A stretch of 30,950 bases of DNA from the NCBI GenBank assembly GCA_001931875.2, contig MSJH02000532.1:1-30950 (forward strand), given 5' to 3'. The number at the start of each line of letters is the position of its first letter. Positions within the stretch are counted from its first letter, which is position 1. This document shows, one piece after another, positions 1-11,989 of this stretch. Source of the DNA: Byssochlamys sp. IMV 00236 (lineage: Eukaryota; Ascomycota; Eurotiomycetes; Eurotiales; Thermoascaceae). The translations under genes were made by a program, and so were the position numbers. The notes beneath the pieces are model-generated. The model made no database searches and was not told the origin of the DNA. It worked only from the letters and a program-made list of their open reading frames with translations.

Positions 1-40
<40 letters not shown>

Positions 41-43
<3 letters not shown>

Positions 44-861
44 GAAGTAAGCTTGAACAGTATCATTTGACTGACTGAGCTCTTGTATTTTGCACAGTGC
101 GTCTTCATGCCTTTTACAGTACTCAGTATAGACACGTTCCATTGGGTCCATCTAACAATGTGGTTATTGTTGACAACACAACTCCTTAAACTCATTATAA
201 ATTACCATGTTTGTAAATATTTGGCAGAGTAAACCCACGTTATTATCATCGTCTACAATTTGACAGAGTGATCCAGTAAACTCCTTTTCAAACATGATGA
301 TATCAGTCAAATTGACAAACACTTGTTTCTTTTCTAATTTTGAAAGTGGTCCGTGATCATAGTAGATCTCTTGAACCAACTCCATGTCTGACTGATAGCT
401 CTTTTCTGTCTCTATCAATTCTTTGATCACTCGAGCACGTTTTTCAGGTGATGTAGGTTTTTTCTTGGAAGGTATAGGTGGAAGAGAAGGGGGCGTAGAG
501 AACCATTGAGCCCAAGAGCTAGTGGACATGGTAGAACTCGTAGATGAAATGCTTGAACCTGTGGTTGATCGTTTAATTAACGGTAAGGACGGAGAAGAAG
601 ATGAGCTAGGAACTGATCTGGTACGATTCTTTTTGTTGGTGCCATAATCTTTATAAAGAGTATTACTTGATGACCACGATTGTTGATGGTTATTTTCAGT
701 AGTTATCTTGTGTCTTTTAGGAAATGTATTATCCTAAGTAAATGTTAATTGATGTTGTGATATATTGCAAAGATAAGTCTTACGATAATAGTGAATGTAT
801 CCTTGTGTAGCTTTGATTTTATTGCATGAAATGGAGTTTCAATCAGTGCCTTTTCTTCCAT
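41..861 (-). CDS. RhoGEF (DH-domain) protein, 3' part missing at window edge
   Basis: Guanine-nucleotide exchange factor for Rho-type GTPases, expected to act in polarity and cell-wall signalling. Exons read 861-784, 733-206 and 151-41; the frame stays open (26+176+37 codons) and the last exon runs into a donor GT followed by an A-run that leaves the window. Residues 1 to about 95 are Ser/Thr/Lys-rich and look disordered. The DH domain starts near KRARVIKELIETEKSYQSDM and continues through FTNMMDPMERVYTEYCKRHE, the conserved helix with the VYTEYC motif. The 54-nt intron at 205-152 removes two in-frame stops and joins this helix correctly, which is strong support for the model. PH or CNH domains, common in fungal Rom2/Tus1-like GEFs, would lie outside the window, so the subfamily cannot be named. 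The start at 861 is the first ATG of the open frame. Confidence 0.85.
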
Positions 862-1177
862 TGTAATTGTTAAGAAGAAAGGAAAAAGAAAAGAAAAGAG
901 TATATAAAGGGGTGATAAGAGTTGAACACATTATGCAAAATACTTTTTTGGGGGTTAACAAAAAGAAAGGGACCTAATATAAGTGATAATAGTAAATGAT
1001 TGTAATAAAATAACAGGAAAGTTGTAATATAACAAGAGTAAATATTAGTTAAAGGAGAGAGAAAAAAATAGTCAGTTCAATTTGATGATGATGATAATTC
1101 AGATGATAATGAAGAAGAAGATAATGATAATAATGAATGATTTTGCTGTTGTTGAACTAGTCATAATAATAAAACAG
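862..1177. other. Intergenic: RhoGEF upstream region and MYST 3' flank
   Basis: AT-rich DNA between two minus-strand genes. At 1075-1140 the plus strand carries a GAT/GAA/AAT-rich trinucleotide tract that would read as an acidic Asp/Glu/Asn run ending in TGA. No upstream exon could be joined to it, so I treat it as low-complexity sequence. Confidence 0.5.
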
Positions 1178-2705
<1,528 letters not shown>

Positions 2706-2911
2706 ATGAACTTTTTCTTTTGCGTGAGTTGATAAAAAAGATAGAAAGAGAATAAACAAAAAAAAGCCCGTAAAAAGAAATGTCTATCTTTATTTAACAG
2801 CCATTAGAGAATAAATTCTAAATACCCGAAAAAGAGTATCCGAGGTCCGCTCACCACACAGGGGGGAAGTCCGACATCAACTTTCTAAATAGTGTCGAAA
2901 GAGTGCATAGT

Positions 2912-3378
2912 TTATTTAAAGCGTCTTCTTTCTTTATGGCTTTTGAGAACAAAGGGTGGTCCTCGCCTTGAAACATCTTTTATAATCCACTTCATAATAT
3001 TAATTAAAGCATTGGTGTCTCGGCTTCTTGCAGCAAATGTGTTCACTTGAAAGAGTGTTTGATCTTTTACCCAAAGAGATGGCTGTAAACAAATGACAGG
3101 TGATCGTATGGAAAGAAATCGTGCTTTCTTCGCTCCTTTGCTGGTCTAGCCCTCTGCAGTAATAAATCATTCTTTACTGTGGGCTGAGGCACGCTTAAAG
3201 TTAGGTTTATTTCGTCTAGTTTTGCTTCTTTGGATATTATTTGATGAATGTTTAATTTACTTTCTTCACTAGAATAACATAGGAACCATCAGTATTGATC
3301 CTCTTTGCAAAATCCTAATATGGTATCTTTGTGTACAGCCAAAATATGACAATGAAAGCCTTCCCTCTCTTCAAAAGA
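2912..3378 (-). pseudogene. Unidentified coding-like remnant, possibly a pseudogene
   Basis: The minus strand has long stretches of protein-like reading between MYST and uS11. From a good acceptor (CATTAG) at about 3379 one frame reads through SFEEREGFHCHILAVHKDTI, meets an in-frame TGA at 3291-3289, and continues through SSEESKLNIHQIISKEAKLD to about 3178. A possible 32-nt intron (3177-3146) joins it to a frame containing PSLWVKDQTLFQVNTFAARS and ending in a basic tail and TAA at 2912. An alternative path avoids the TGA with a 22-nt intron and a longer second one. No start exon was found. I do not recognise the family. It could be a real small gene with more introns, a pseudogene, or chance. 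Confidence 0.3.
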
Positions 3379-3724
3379 CTAATGGTGCTCCTGGATTAAA
3401 TGCTCTGTTCATAACGGCAGTGCATTCCTTAACGCCTTACCAAGTACAAAACAAATAGTACATTAGTCTTCTAGTTGCAACATACTCTTTCTTGCGTCTT
3501 TCTCTCCCTTTTTTTTTCCCTTTATTGTACATGTAGGAGTAATTATAGTGCTTTGGAACTCATGACTACTAGTAGGAAAAAAGCATTGTAAGCCTTGGTG
3601 TGACCAATAAACATGTCAAAAATGCCATTTAATAAAATATTATTTACGGATTAAAAGAGGTATAAAATATTACAGAAAAAGTGATATTTATAAAATTATT
3701 ATTCTTACATATAAACAATAATGT
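3379..3724. other. Intergenic stretch downstream of uS11
   Basis: AT-rich, with a T/C-rich patch near 3498-3525. It contains several minus-strand splice-like signals next to the coding remnant, but no open frame that I can join. No RNA gene seen. Confidence 0.4.
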
Positions 3725-4393
3725 TTACAAACGACGACCACGGCGACCACCCTTTCTACGAGTAGAGTCAGTAGGAATAGGGGTGACATCTTCAATACGG
3801 CCAATTCTCATGCCAGCACGGGCAAGAGCACGAAGAGCGGCTTGACCACCGGGACCAGGGGTTTTGGTACCAGTACCACCGGTAGCTCTGAGCTTAATGT
3901 GGAGAGCATTGATACCAAGCTCCTTACACTTGGCAGCAACTTGTTGAGCGGCCAACATGGCGGCGTAAGGTGAAGATTCATCACGATCAGCCTTTACTTG
4001 CATACCACCTATAGACATAAACCATAAGCATACACACATAAAGGTACACAGGAGGGGGATGTGCATAGAGTGGGGCCTTCCTACAGGCCCACAACACATG
4101 CCGCTCGACTTGCTTCAGGAAGCAAGTGGCGTATCCTTTTTATATTCTATGATTATATCAACTTACCAGTAATACGAGAAATGGTTTCACGACCAGAAAG
4201 ATCAGTAACATGAACAAAGGTATCGTTGAAGGAGGCAAAGATGTGAGCAACACCAAAGACGAGTTCACCTTCACGAACTTGAGGGCCGAGAGTGACCTTT
4301 TCAACAACCTTGGGAGCGGCCTTCTTAGACTATGATGATTCAACATGAATAAGTATGTTGTCTAAAATGGATGGTGAACTCTCTATTTACCAT
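3725..4393 (-). CDS. RPS14: 40S ribosomal protein uS11 (RPS14)
   Basis: Small-subunit platform protein that contacts the 3' part of 18S rRNA and is needed for late 40S assembly. Coding exons are 4393-4391 (the ATG alone), 4329-4167 and 4008-3725, giving 149 aa, the normal eukaryotic length. The protein begins [18 protein letters not shown] and contains [40 protein letters not shown] and the basic C-terminus [11 protein letters not shown]. The first intron follows the initiator ATG directly (4390-4330), an arrangement often seen in fungal ribosomal protein genes. The second intron (4166-4009, 158 nt) is about three times the usual size here and holds GC-rich inverted repeats. Confidence 0.97.
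4059..4127 (-). other. GC-rich double hairpin inside uS11 intron 2
   Basis: Within an otherwise AT-rich intron lie two inverted repeats. One is a near-perfect 20-nt hairpin at 4108-4127 (ACTTGCTTC, two-base loop, GAAGCAAGT in the minus-strand RNA). The other is a longer stem at 4059-4099, where ATGTG pairs with CACAT outside an internal loop and GTGGGCC pairs with GGCCCCAC around an eight-base loop. It could be an intron-encoded small RNA (for example an H/ACA-type snoRNA) or a regulatory fold. I cannot identify H or ACA boxes with confidence. Confidence 0.45.
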
Positions 4394-5057
4394 AATTATA
4401 AAAGATGGATGAAAGAGAAAGAATCTTTGTTGGATGGATGGAAACTCAAATAGACATCTCCAAGTGTGCCTCAAAGAGAAGATTTCGCTCCGGACCGGAC
4501 ATAATTTGCGGCATAATCCAAAAAATGTTTGTGAAACAAGTGTGCTTTACCGTTCATATGATATATCTCTATAAATCTTCGAAATATTGGACTACTTCTT
4601 ACTTCTCAATGTCAACTATACAGTCATTAATTGGATAATAATCACAAAACATAATTAAAATAGCCTTTTCATGAGCTCTTATTGTAATGCTGCCCAAAAC
4701 TACATTTGCCTCAGTTAGTTGTAGTTTAAACAGGTCTTTAAAGAGAGCTTTTGTGTGTGCATAGAGCACTTGTATGAAAAGAAAAGGAAAGCGAGTTTAC
4801 TTTTGTGGACTATCAAGAAGATAATTCAAATGTAATGCCGACGAACGCATAAATTAATGTGTATATACTTCATTCTTTTTTTCCATCAGGCACTTTTAAA
4901 TTTGTAACAGGGCTTTACTCTATTTAGACATGTTTATGCCCGTTATTTCATAAAATATTCCCATAAGCATTCTTTTATCTTTCCCAAGAAAAGGAAACAA
5001 AGAAAAAAAAAAAAAGAAAAGCAATTTTTTTAAAGGAAAAGGTATCTTGTTATTTAT
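4394..5057. other. Intergenic: uS11 upstream region and NDUFA4-like 3' flank
   Basis: The first 150 bases probably contain the uS11 promoter; a GC-rich palindromic patch (TCCGGACCGGA) lies at about 4489-4499. An ORF on the plus strand at 4405-4638 has no recognisable protein character. The rest is AT-rich, with A-runs at about 4990-5040. Nothing else seen. Confidence 0.4.
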
Positions 5058-5418
5058 TTAATAACTTGGAGTTTTGAGGCTCTTGCGCTTCTCGTAAAAC
5101 TCGGGATACGTGTTGATAAACTAAGAGAAGGAAAAGGTCAGCATTTAAATTTCTTTTGCTTTTTATTTTCTCTATACCTTGATATGCTGATGCTGCTGAA
5201 CGTGCTGCCAAGGATATGGGTTATTCTTTTTGTCAATTTGAATTTCAGGATGAGTTCTGAGCAAGTATACTAGCATTTAAAACGTGTGTTAGAGAAAGCG
5301 AGGTTCGAAAGTAATTTACATTACGTGGATATGTAACAGCAGCAGCACAACCACCGCCAGCAAATAAGAAAAGAGGAGCTAAAGCAGGATTTGCACGAAC
5401 GAATGCACCAAAAGCCAT
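5058..5418 (-). CDS. NDUFA4: NDUFA4/B12D-like respiratory chain subunit
   Basis: Small single-pass inner mitochondrial membrane protein of the NDUFA4 (MLRQ) family, known as an accessory subunit of cytochrome c oxidase after first being assigned to complex I. Exons 5418-5325, 5269-5178 and 5120-5058 give 82 aa; the human protein has 81. Visible family features are the N-terminal motif NPALAPLFLFAGGG leading into the membrane segment, then YLLRTHPEIQIDKKNNPYPW, matching the conserved NP-(x)n-NNPEPW region, and a C-terminal FYEKRKSL stretch. The first donor must be the GTAATG at 5324, because the other GT four bases on breaks the frame. It is divergently oriented to the small ORF at 5637. Confidence 0.85.
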
Positions 5419-5431
5419 GATCAAAGTTTAT

Positions 5432-5462
<31 letters not shown>
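5432..5462. repeat. AAAG tetranucleotide microsatellite
   Basis: About seven consecutive AAAG units directly upstream of the NDUFA4-like start codon, probably in its 5' leader or promoter. Confidence 0.9.
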
Positions 5463-5636
5463 GGGAAAGTAATGAGCGTCAATTTATAGTTTTCACATAC
5501 ACTAATGTTGCTTGTTTACAACTTTTTTTTTAAAAAAAAAACTTACTTTCACACCCTTTTTTCCCTCTTTTTCCTTTTTCCTTTTTCCCAATGTTGTACG
5601 CATGATGCATACGTATACATATGTATATATTTATAC

Positions 5637-5895
5637 ATGGCGTCACACTCATCGTTATTGAATAGACACGTAGATTCGACTATGCTTGAACAACAAATAG
5701 GAATTCAGCGCTTTTCTTTTACTCAAGACTATTGGTTGGATAAATACCATGAATTAAGGGGTAATTAAAATAGCCTGAATACATGTATAAGTTACATATA
5801 TTCTTCTCTTTCTTTAAGTCAATCTCTGTCATCAATGGATCATAGAAGAAATAAAGCAATGGCAAAGACTAGGAGATTTAATGAAATCCTTCTAA
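5637..5895 (+). CDS. Small spliced ORF of unknown function upstream of BST1
   Basis: Exons 5637-5760 and 5819-5895, joined by a GTAATT...TTTAAG intron of 58 nt, give 66 aa. The reading includes TQDYWLDKYHELR and HQWIIEEIKQWQRLGDLMKS, amphipathic and tryptophan-rich, so the second exon looks truly coding. I do not recognise the family, and no membrane segment or signal peptide is visible. The stop lies only 117 nt before the BST1 start on the same strand, so it could be a separate small gene, part of a two-cistron transcript, or an upstream ORF that tunes BST1 translation. The start could also be the in-frame ATG at 5682. Confidence 0.45.
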
Positions 5896-6012
5896 CACTC
5901 TTGGCCTTTCTTTTCCCCCTCTTTTCCCTATTGTGTCACTGTGTTTATAAAGTGACGTTTAAATCTTTCTTTTTTTTTTTTTTGGTTGTTGTTGTTCCTT
6001 TGTTTTTAATGA

Positions 6013-9000
6013 ATGACAGAAGAAGAGGAAGAACAGGTTAAGCAGCAACTGGTTCCAAGGATTATCAGTAATAACATTCATGAAAAGACCAGCAGTCGAA
6101 TGTCATCACCAGGTAGTTCACCTTCTCCTCCATCTTCACCAAGAATAAGATCTATTCCACTACCTAGACTGTATCGACTTGAGGGGAACAGTAAAGTGTA
6201 CATACTCTTGCTTACCCTTTTCTCAATCATGTCTATTGGAATCATCTTGGATTCATTTCTACATCATCAACGAGATGTTTCGGGATGTCGAGAAAGTTAC
6301 ATGCGGCCACAGTATATCAAACAGACAGAGTTTGATAGTGAAATGACTCGATTTGCTGGGAAATACAGCTTATATCTCTATCGGGAGAAAGGTGTTGATT
6401 TGACAGATCAAGTAAGAATTGTTTTCGAGAGAGAGAGAGAGAGAGAGAAATGGTATTAATTCATATGTTTTAAGCCAACAGGTGTGCCTGTCCTATTTAT
6501 TCCTGGTCATGCAGGTAGTTTTAGACAAGTGCGTTCATTAGCAGCAGAGGCAGCCTATTACTATTATACACACTATGAAAAAGATACAATCAAATGGCAG
6601 CAGGGGGTGAGAAACTTGGACTTCTTTACTGGTAAAAAGAAAAAAGAAAAAGAAAAAAAGAATCCTGCTTTATATTCATCTGTTTTGCCCCTCAGTTGAT
6701 TTTAATGAAGAATTTTCCGCCCTTCATGGTCAATCTATACTAGAACAAGCAGAGTATCTGAATGATGCTATCAGCTATATCCTCAAATTATATACACAAG
6801 CACGCAAAACATACGCATCCTCTTCCTTACCTGATCCTACCTCTGTTATCATCCTCGGTCATTCTATGGGTGGTATCGTGGCTCGTACCATGTTTACCAT
6901 GTATAACTATCAACATGGGACAATCAACACTGTCATTACCATGTCTACACCGCATATGCTACCACCGGCTCCTTTTGACTGGAAGATTTCACAACTGTAT
7001 GATGACATCCATCGTTTTTGGCAGGAGAAAATATCAAGTGTATTAAAAGATGTGGCCATTGTGTCCATTGCCGGTGGTACCCTTGACAATACCGTCTGTT
7101 CAGACTCGACCAACATTGAGTCCATCATACCTGCCACACACGGCTTCACTGTGTTCTCAACAGCAGTACCAAATGTTTGGACAGCAGCAGACCACGTATC
7201 CATCTTGACCTGTAATCAACTTGTCAAGGTTATCTCAAAGGCGCTTTTGGATATAACTGACATCAGACGAGCACCGCAGACCAAACCACTAGAAGACCGT
7301 ATGCGTGCTTTAAGACAAGCTTTTCTTGGAAGTCCAGAAGACAGAGTGGGCGATCTTCCATTAGGTTTGTTGATCCTGTGCCTTTTTTCTTTAAACCATG
7401 CTTTGACATGTTTTACTTTTTTAGGTAATCACAGCATCTTTCATTCAGCTGAAACCGACGTCTTGTCTTTATCTCCTGGTGATAGGATTACGATTGAACA
7501 TGAGCGTATAGCCGATATTGTTTTGTTACCTACAGTGTCGAACGCAGATGCCTTTGCTATTCTTACCGATGACCCCACACCAGGAAGATTTGAAATCCTA
7601 CTGTGCTCAGCTTTAAGTAGCGATGGATACATCATCTGTCGCGATATCAATGCTATTGCTATACCTGTACCTGCATCGACCGAAAAAGATGTACACCCTT
7701 TTTCTGGGCGCACATTCTCATTTGCTAGCATCAATTTTAGCGACATGAAAAGCTTTAGCCACTTGGGTATTTTGGACAAAGGCACGACAGAAATAAAGAG
7801 CAACTTTTTGATTGTCGAGCCATTGAATACACGAATGAATAGTCAAGTGATACACCAGTCAATGCTTTGTAAGTTGAATTCTATTTTATAGTAAATCATT
7901 AACACACCAGATAATAGCCATCGCATTAGGAGGTGTTCACGTCAAGACGGGTAGCAGCCTGTTGACGTCGATCCGTATACCCTCGATTGAAAGTCCCATA
8001 TTAGCCTATCACCTCAAGGTATCACGGCCCAACTGTCAGTTATCTCATTTCGCTCCTTTTCTTCGTCAGTCGATTTCAACCATGCACGAATCCAAATTTT
8101 ATGTGAATCTAGCAGACGATAACCGAGATGCGGCAGAGGTTGCTATTCATGGCCGTACAGCTTTTGCTTCCATCATGAACAGGCCCGAAAGCGTAGATCA
8201 AGACGGACTGTCATTTCAAATTTGGATGGATCCAACCTGTGCCGAGCCATTACAGCTTGACTTGAGCATTGACTGGTACGGCAGTGCAGGTCGTCTGGGC
8301 TTTCGAAATGGTATCATGCTCGCTACATTCTCATTTATTGTCGTCATGCTTGTCTTTGCTTCACAGATCCAATGCTATAATAACACCGGTATCTATCCAA
8401 GCTTTGGACAGGGGCTTTCCTTTTGTCTTCAACGGTCACTACCCATGGTCATGTTGGGTGTGACGATCTGTAGTATAGCTCAGTGTAGCTCAACTGCCTT
8501 ATTACCATCTCGTTTGGACACGATGTGGCCTCTTGATCGGATATCCTGGCAGGACATACTCACGGGTAATACAGATCCTTTCTTTTGGTGGATACCGTTC
8601 ATTGGTCTGGTTGTTAGTGTCGGCGTTGTCAATTTACTCTGGCTCATGGTTGAAAATTTACTCAAGCTTGCGGCCAGCTTGTCTATTTGCTGCTCTATCC
8701 ATAACCTATGGCCATATCCTCGCTCTCAAGAGACTAGATACCAACAAATTCAACGAAGGGTGGCGACGACGGTGGTTCTGTTTATGTTGGTAGCGACGTG
8801 TATACCCTATCAATTTGTTTTTGTGGTTGCTTTTCTTGTTCATATTGTTGGATGTGTTCGATCCTTGATACAGTGCAAGGTAAAAAAAAATGGTAGAAAA
8901 TCTTTGCATGTATTAATTATGCCGTCATTTAGATGCACATGGGAGATATAAGAAAAGCAAATCGATATCATTTTATGTTCTCTCTGTTGCTCCTCTTGTT

Positions 9001-9423
9001 TACTCTATTGCCCTTTAATCTACCTATTCTTCTCGTCTGGATCCGTAATATCTCTGTTCATTGGTTTGTGCCATTCTCATCAGATCATAGTATTTTGGCC
9101 ATTGCACCCATCATGATCTACACTGAACTTCTTACAAGCCATCGAAAGATGTTGCCTCGTCAAAACAATAGGTAAATATATAAATATGTATATTTATAAA
9201 AGCTAAACCATTTCGTAGATTCTCGAGTGTTATTACATATTTATTCATGTATTATATTGTGATATATGCCTTTTTATTTGGTATCAAGTATACCCATTGG
9301 ATTTACTTTTTAGCAAACCATCTCATCGCATGGTTCTTGATTATTCATTTTAGAGACTCACATCATGGTCGATTAGTCTATCATTACTTGATGAATCATG
9401 TCCGAAGCAAGAAACAATCATAG
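6013..9423 (+). CDS. BST1: GPI inositol-deacylase (Bst1/PGAP1)
   Basis: ER membrane lipase that removes the acyl chain from the inositol of GPI anchors, allowing ER exit and quality control of GPI proteins. Exons: 6013-6411, 6475-6631, 6696-7364, 7425-7868, 7918-8879, 8933-9171, 9219-9423; total 1024 aa, close to yeast Bst1. Features in order: a disordered N-terminus; a membrane segment around residues 64-84 (VYILLLTLFSIMSIGIILDS); KYSLYLYREKGVD; the PGAP1 motif GVPVLFIPGHAGSF; the lipase elbow GHSMGG with nucleophile Ser242; a lumenal beta-rich region; and several hydrophobic segments in the C-terminal third. In intron 1 the acceptor TTTTAAG at 6474 is used, because the later CAACAG breaks the frame. 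Intron 3 (7365-7424) is 60 nt without stops. An overlapping out-of-frame ATG lies four bases before the start. Confidence 0.93.
6427..6449. repeat. GA microsatellite in BST1 intron 1
   Basis: About eleven GA units inside the 63-nt intron 6412-6474. Confidence 0.9.
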
Positions 9424-9600
9424 ATATTTTGTACACTTTAATTCACATCCATCATTTATACGTATTTATATTAATTAAACTCTTTTTTTTCCCTAATGAT
9501 CTCAAACTACTACTATCCATGGCGTAAAATGTATATATTTGGTAATTGGATCAATGTAGGATGCAAAAAAATGAAAAGTCAAGATAGCTTTTCAATTTAT

Positions 9601-10128
9601 TTAGTTCTTCTTTTGAGCACGAACACCCTTAGCTTCACGAGCCTTGGGGGTCTTCTTGGGTTGTTGAGAAGAGATGATGGCAGAAGCACGAGCAAGGGCA
9701 GCCTATGAACGATGTTAGACAAACTCCCCATTTTCATTCCCTTTCCAAATAAAAACTTACAGCACGAAGGTCAGGTCTGTACTTGTTAGCACGAGCAATC
9801 AAGTTGGCAACAGACTTGGCGGTTTGGCGACGAGTCTTGGCAATGACAACGGTGTTGGTAGACTTGGCTGGTAATTGTTCCTTCTTGGCCTTGTGCAAAG
9901 TGACGCGGACACCACGAGCAGCAGGTTGGATGGCGACGTTCTGTTTAAAGTTTAAAAATATGTTTATGTATTACAATATAGGTATACCTTGTAGTTGGCA
10001 ATACCAGAGTACTTGAAGGAGTTGAGGTTAGTCAAGTTACCGGGTTCAGAAGAGAATTGAGCGTTGTCACGCTTGACGAGGAAAGAGTTGTTGTTCTTGA
10101 CGATAGCCCAAACCAATTCGGCACTCAT
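9601..10128 (-). CDS. RPL28: 60S ribosomal protein eL28
   Basis: Eukaryote-specific large-subunit protein. Exons 10128-9988, 9940-9761 and 9702-9601 give 140 aa, the usual size. The start [20 protein letters not shown] is typical of the family; the second exon includes [19 protein letters not shown] and ends in RPDLRA, and the third exon is Lys-rich ([14 protein letters not shown]). All exon joins fall between codons. A probable 48-nt intron (10179-10132, GTAAGT...TTATAG) lies in the 5' leader, three bases before the ATG. eL28 is missing from Saccharomyces, so its presence fits other fungal lineages. Naming note: this is human RPL28 (eL28), not yeast Rpl28 (uL15). Confidence 0.95.
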
Positions 10129-10131
10129 TTT

Positions 10132-10179
10132 CTATAAATAATGAACAACATGTTTTTATTGATTTCAACATGCACTTAC
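10132..10179 (-). other. Probable 5' UTR intron of the eL28 gene
   Basis: Donor GTAAGTGCATG and acceptor TTATTTATAG, 48 nt, ending three bases before the ATG. It contains an out-of-frame ATG that splicing would remove. Inferred from splice consensus only. Confidence 0.6.
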
Positions 10180-10472
10180 AAAGAAATATTCGTTGAAAGA
10201 GGAAGAAAAAAAAAAAAAAAGTTACTTCTGTTCCCAGTATAACTTTGCTGCAAAAAATTTTTTGTGGGCAATAAGTCGGTGGCTTGGCCCAAGCTTCTTC
10301 TGTTTCTCCCTTTCACACACAGCTCATCCCCTTTTTATGTGACATTTAATTTAAATTGATAATTTAATCTAATGTAAGCTTTACTACACGCATTAAAAGA
10401 ACAGAATTTTTTTTTTCTTTCAAAACAAAAAAAGAATAAATAAATATTTTTATACTATCTCAAAAAAGTGAT
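10180..10472. other. Intergenic: eL28 promoter side
   Basis: Region between the eL28 leader (minus) and the 3' end of succinyl-CoA ligase alpha (minus). It has an A-rich run at 10207-10220, a somewhat GC-richer patch at 10264-10310 (possible core promoter of the ribosomal gene) and AT-rich DNA after that. No gene seen. Confidence 0.4.
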
Positions 10473-11788
10473 CTAAGCCAAACCAGCATCTTGCATGGCC
10501 TTGAGCAAAGTAGTACCCAACTTGGCAGGAGAGGGAGTAACATGAACACCAGCATTTTCTAAAGCCTTGATCTTGTCTTGAGCACCACCCTTACCACCAG
10601 AGATAATGGCACCAGCGTGACCTATTTCATTATATTAGTAAAAAAAATATAAATATATGAAAAAAATACATACCCATACGACGACCAGGAGGAGCGGTCA
10701 AACCAGCAATGAAGGAAACAACAGGCTTAGGAACATCTCTGGAGAGGTTGTATTGTTTCAAGAAATCGGCAGCTTCTTCTTCAGCAGTACCACCAATTTC
10801 ACCAATCATGATGATACCTATACACATATATGAGTACCACACTTCACTTTCATACTGTCTAGTAGTTTACCTTCAGTTTCCTTATCTTCCAAGAACACCT
10901 TAAGACAGTCAATGAAGTTGGTTCCGTTTAAAGGATCACCACCGATACCAACACACAAGGTTTGACCGAGACCAACATCAGTGGTCTGTTGGACAGCTTC
11001 ATAAGTCAAAGTACCTGAACGAGACACAATACCGATCTTGCCACGCTTTAAGATACTGCCGGGCATGATACCAATCTTACATTGTTCAGCAGAGATCATA
11101 CCTGGACAGTTGGGGCCGACCAAACGAGTCTTGCTTTGAGTCATCAAGGCTTGCTTGACACGAACCATGTCGTGTTGAGGAATACCTTCGGTAATGGCAA
11201 CAACAAGAGGAATTTCAGCTTCAACAGCTTCCAAGATGGCTTGAGCAGCTCCAGGAGGAGGAACATAGATAACACTGGCATCGGCCTTGGTAGCTTCAGC
11301 AGCCTAATTTATATATAAGTCAGACGTGAAGCACAATATATGCAAAGAGAGAAATTAAAACTTACTTCACGAACAGTACCAAAGACAGGGAGACCCAGAT
11401 GAGTTTGACCTGCCTTTTTGGGAGAAACACCACCGACCATGTTGGTACCATATTCAATAGCTTGTTGAGAGTGGAAAGTACCCTATAGTGTTGTCAATAC
11501 CTTTCCTTCTTTTTATCATCCCGCGCGCGTGTGTGTGCGCCTTTTATATATATATATTTTTTTTCGCACGCTTTCAATCTTACCTGTTTACCAGTGAAAC
11601 CTTGACAGATAACCTTTGTTTCAGCATTGATCATCAAGTTCTTGTAGGTAGACTCGTAACCACCGTTGTTGGTATAGGTACGACGAGCAACTATATAAAA
11701 ATATGAGTTTTAAACAAAAACCAGTCAATGACGAACGATTACCTTGAGCAGTTGAACGTAAGAATTTGGTAGCAGTAGAAGAGAACAT
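10473..11788 (-). CDS. LSC1: Succinyl-CoA ligase (ADP/GDP-forming) alpha subunit, mitochondrial
   Basis: TCA-cycle enzyme in the mitochondrial matrix; with the beta subunit it converts succinyl-CoA to succinate with nucleotide phosphorylation. Six exons: 11788-11743, 11690-11584, 11482-11366, 11303-10871, 10817-10674, 10621-10473; 331 aa. The N-terminus [20 protein letters not shown] is rich in Arg/Ser/Thr without acids, a mitochondrial presequence. The CoA-binding fold carries [19 protein letters not shown] and [20 protein letters not shown]. Further motifs are [20 protein letters not shown] and the phospho-histidine site [17 protein letters not shown] (His284), in the last exon. Every exon junction falls cleanly, and the length matches the family. 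Confidence 0.97.
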
Positions 11789-11947
11789 CTTGATGAGCAA
11801 AAGCTTCAGGAGGAGAAAAAAGATTTTTATTAAAATTTTTTACTTAGTCTTGTTGTTGACTAAGGGAAAATTAGAGGTGCGAGTGACCGTTCATTACTTC
11901 GGGAGAATCCGGGCTAGATTTTTTTTCGTTCTCCCATTGAACTTGTT

Positions 11948-11989
<42 letters not shown>

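Noticed and set aside
1075..1140. Acidic GAT/GAA/AAT tract as a C-terminal exon
   Set aside because: No upstream exon on that strand; better explained as trinucleotide low complexity.
3725..4099. Longer uS11 reading starting inside intron 2
   Set aside because: The frame is open through part of the intron, but the N-terminal half of uS11 is encoded in the upstream exon with good splice sites.
4405..4638. 77-codon ORF on the plus strand upstream of uS11
   Set aside because: Overlaps the probable uS11 promoter, low-complexity start, no recognisable protein pattern and no joining exons.
5296..5310. B-box-like GAGGTTCGAAAG
   Set aside because: Lies within an intron of the NDUFA4-like gene with no matching tRNA fold.
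11950..11985. Poly(A) as a retrotransposon tail
   Set aside because: No reverse-transcriptase remnants or target-site duplications nearby; other homopolymers of similar size occur in the window.
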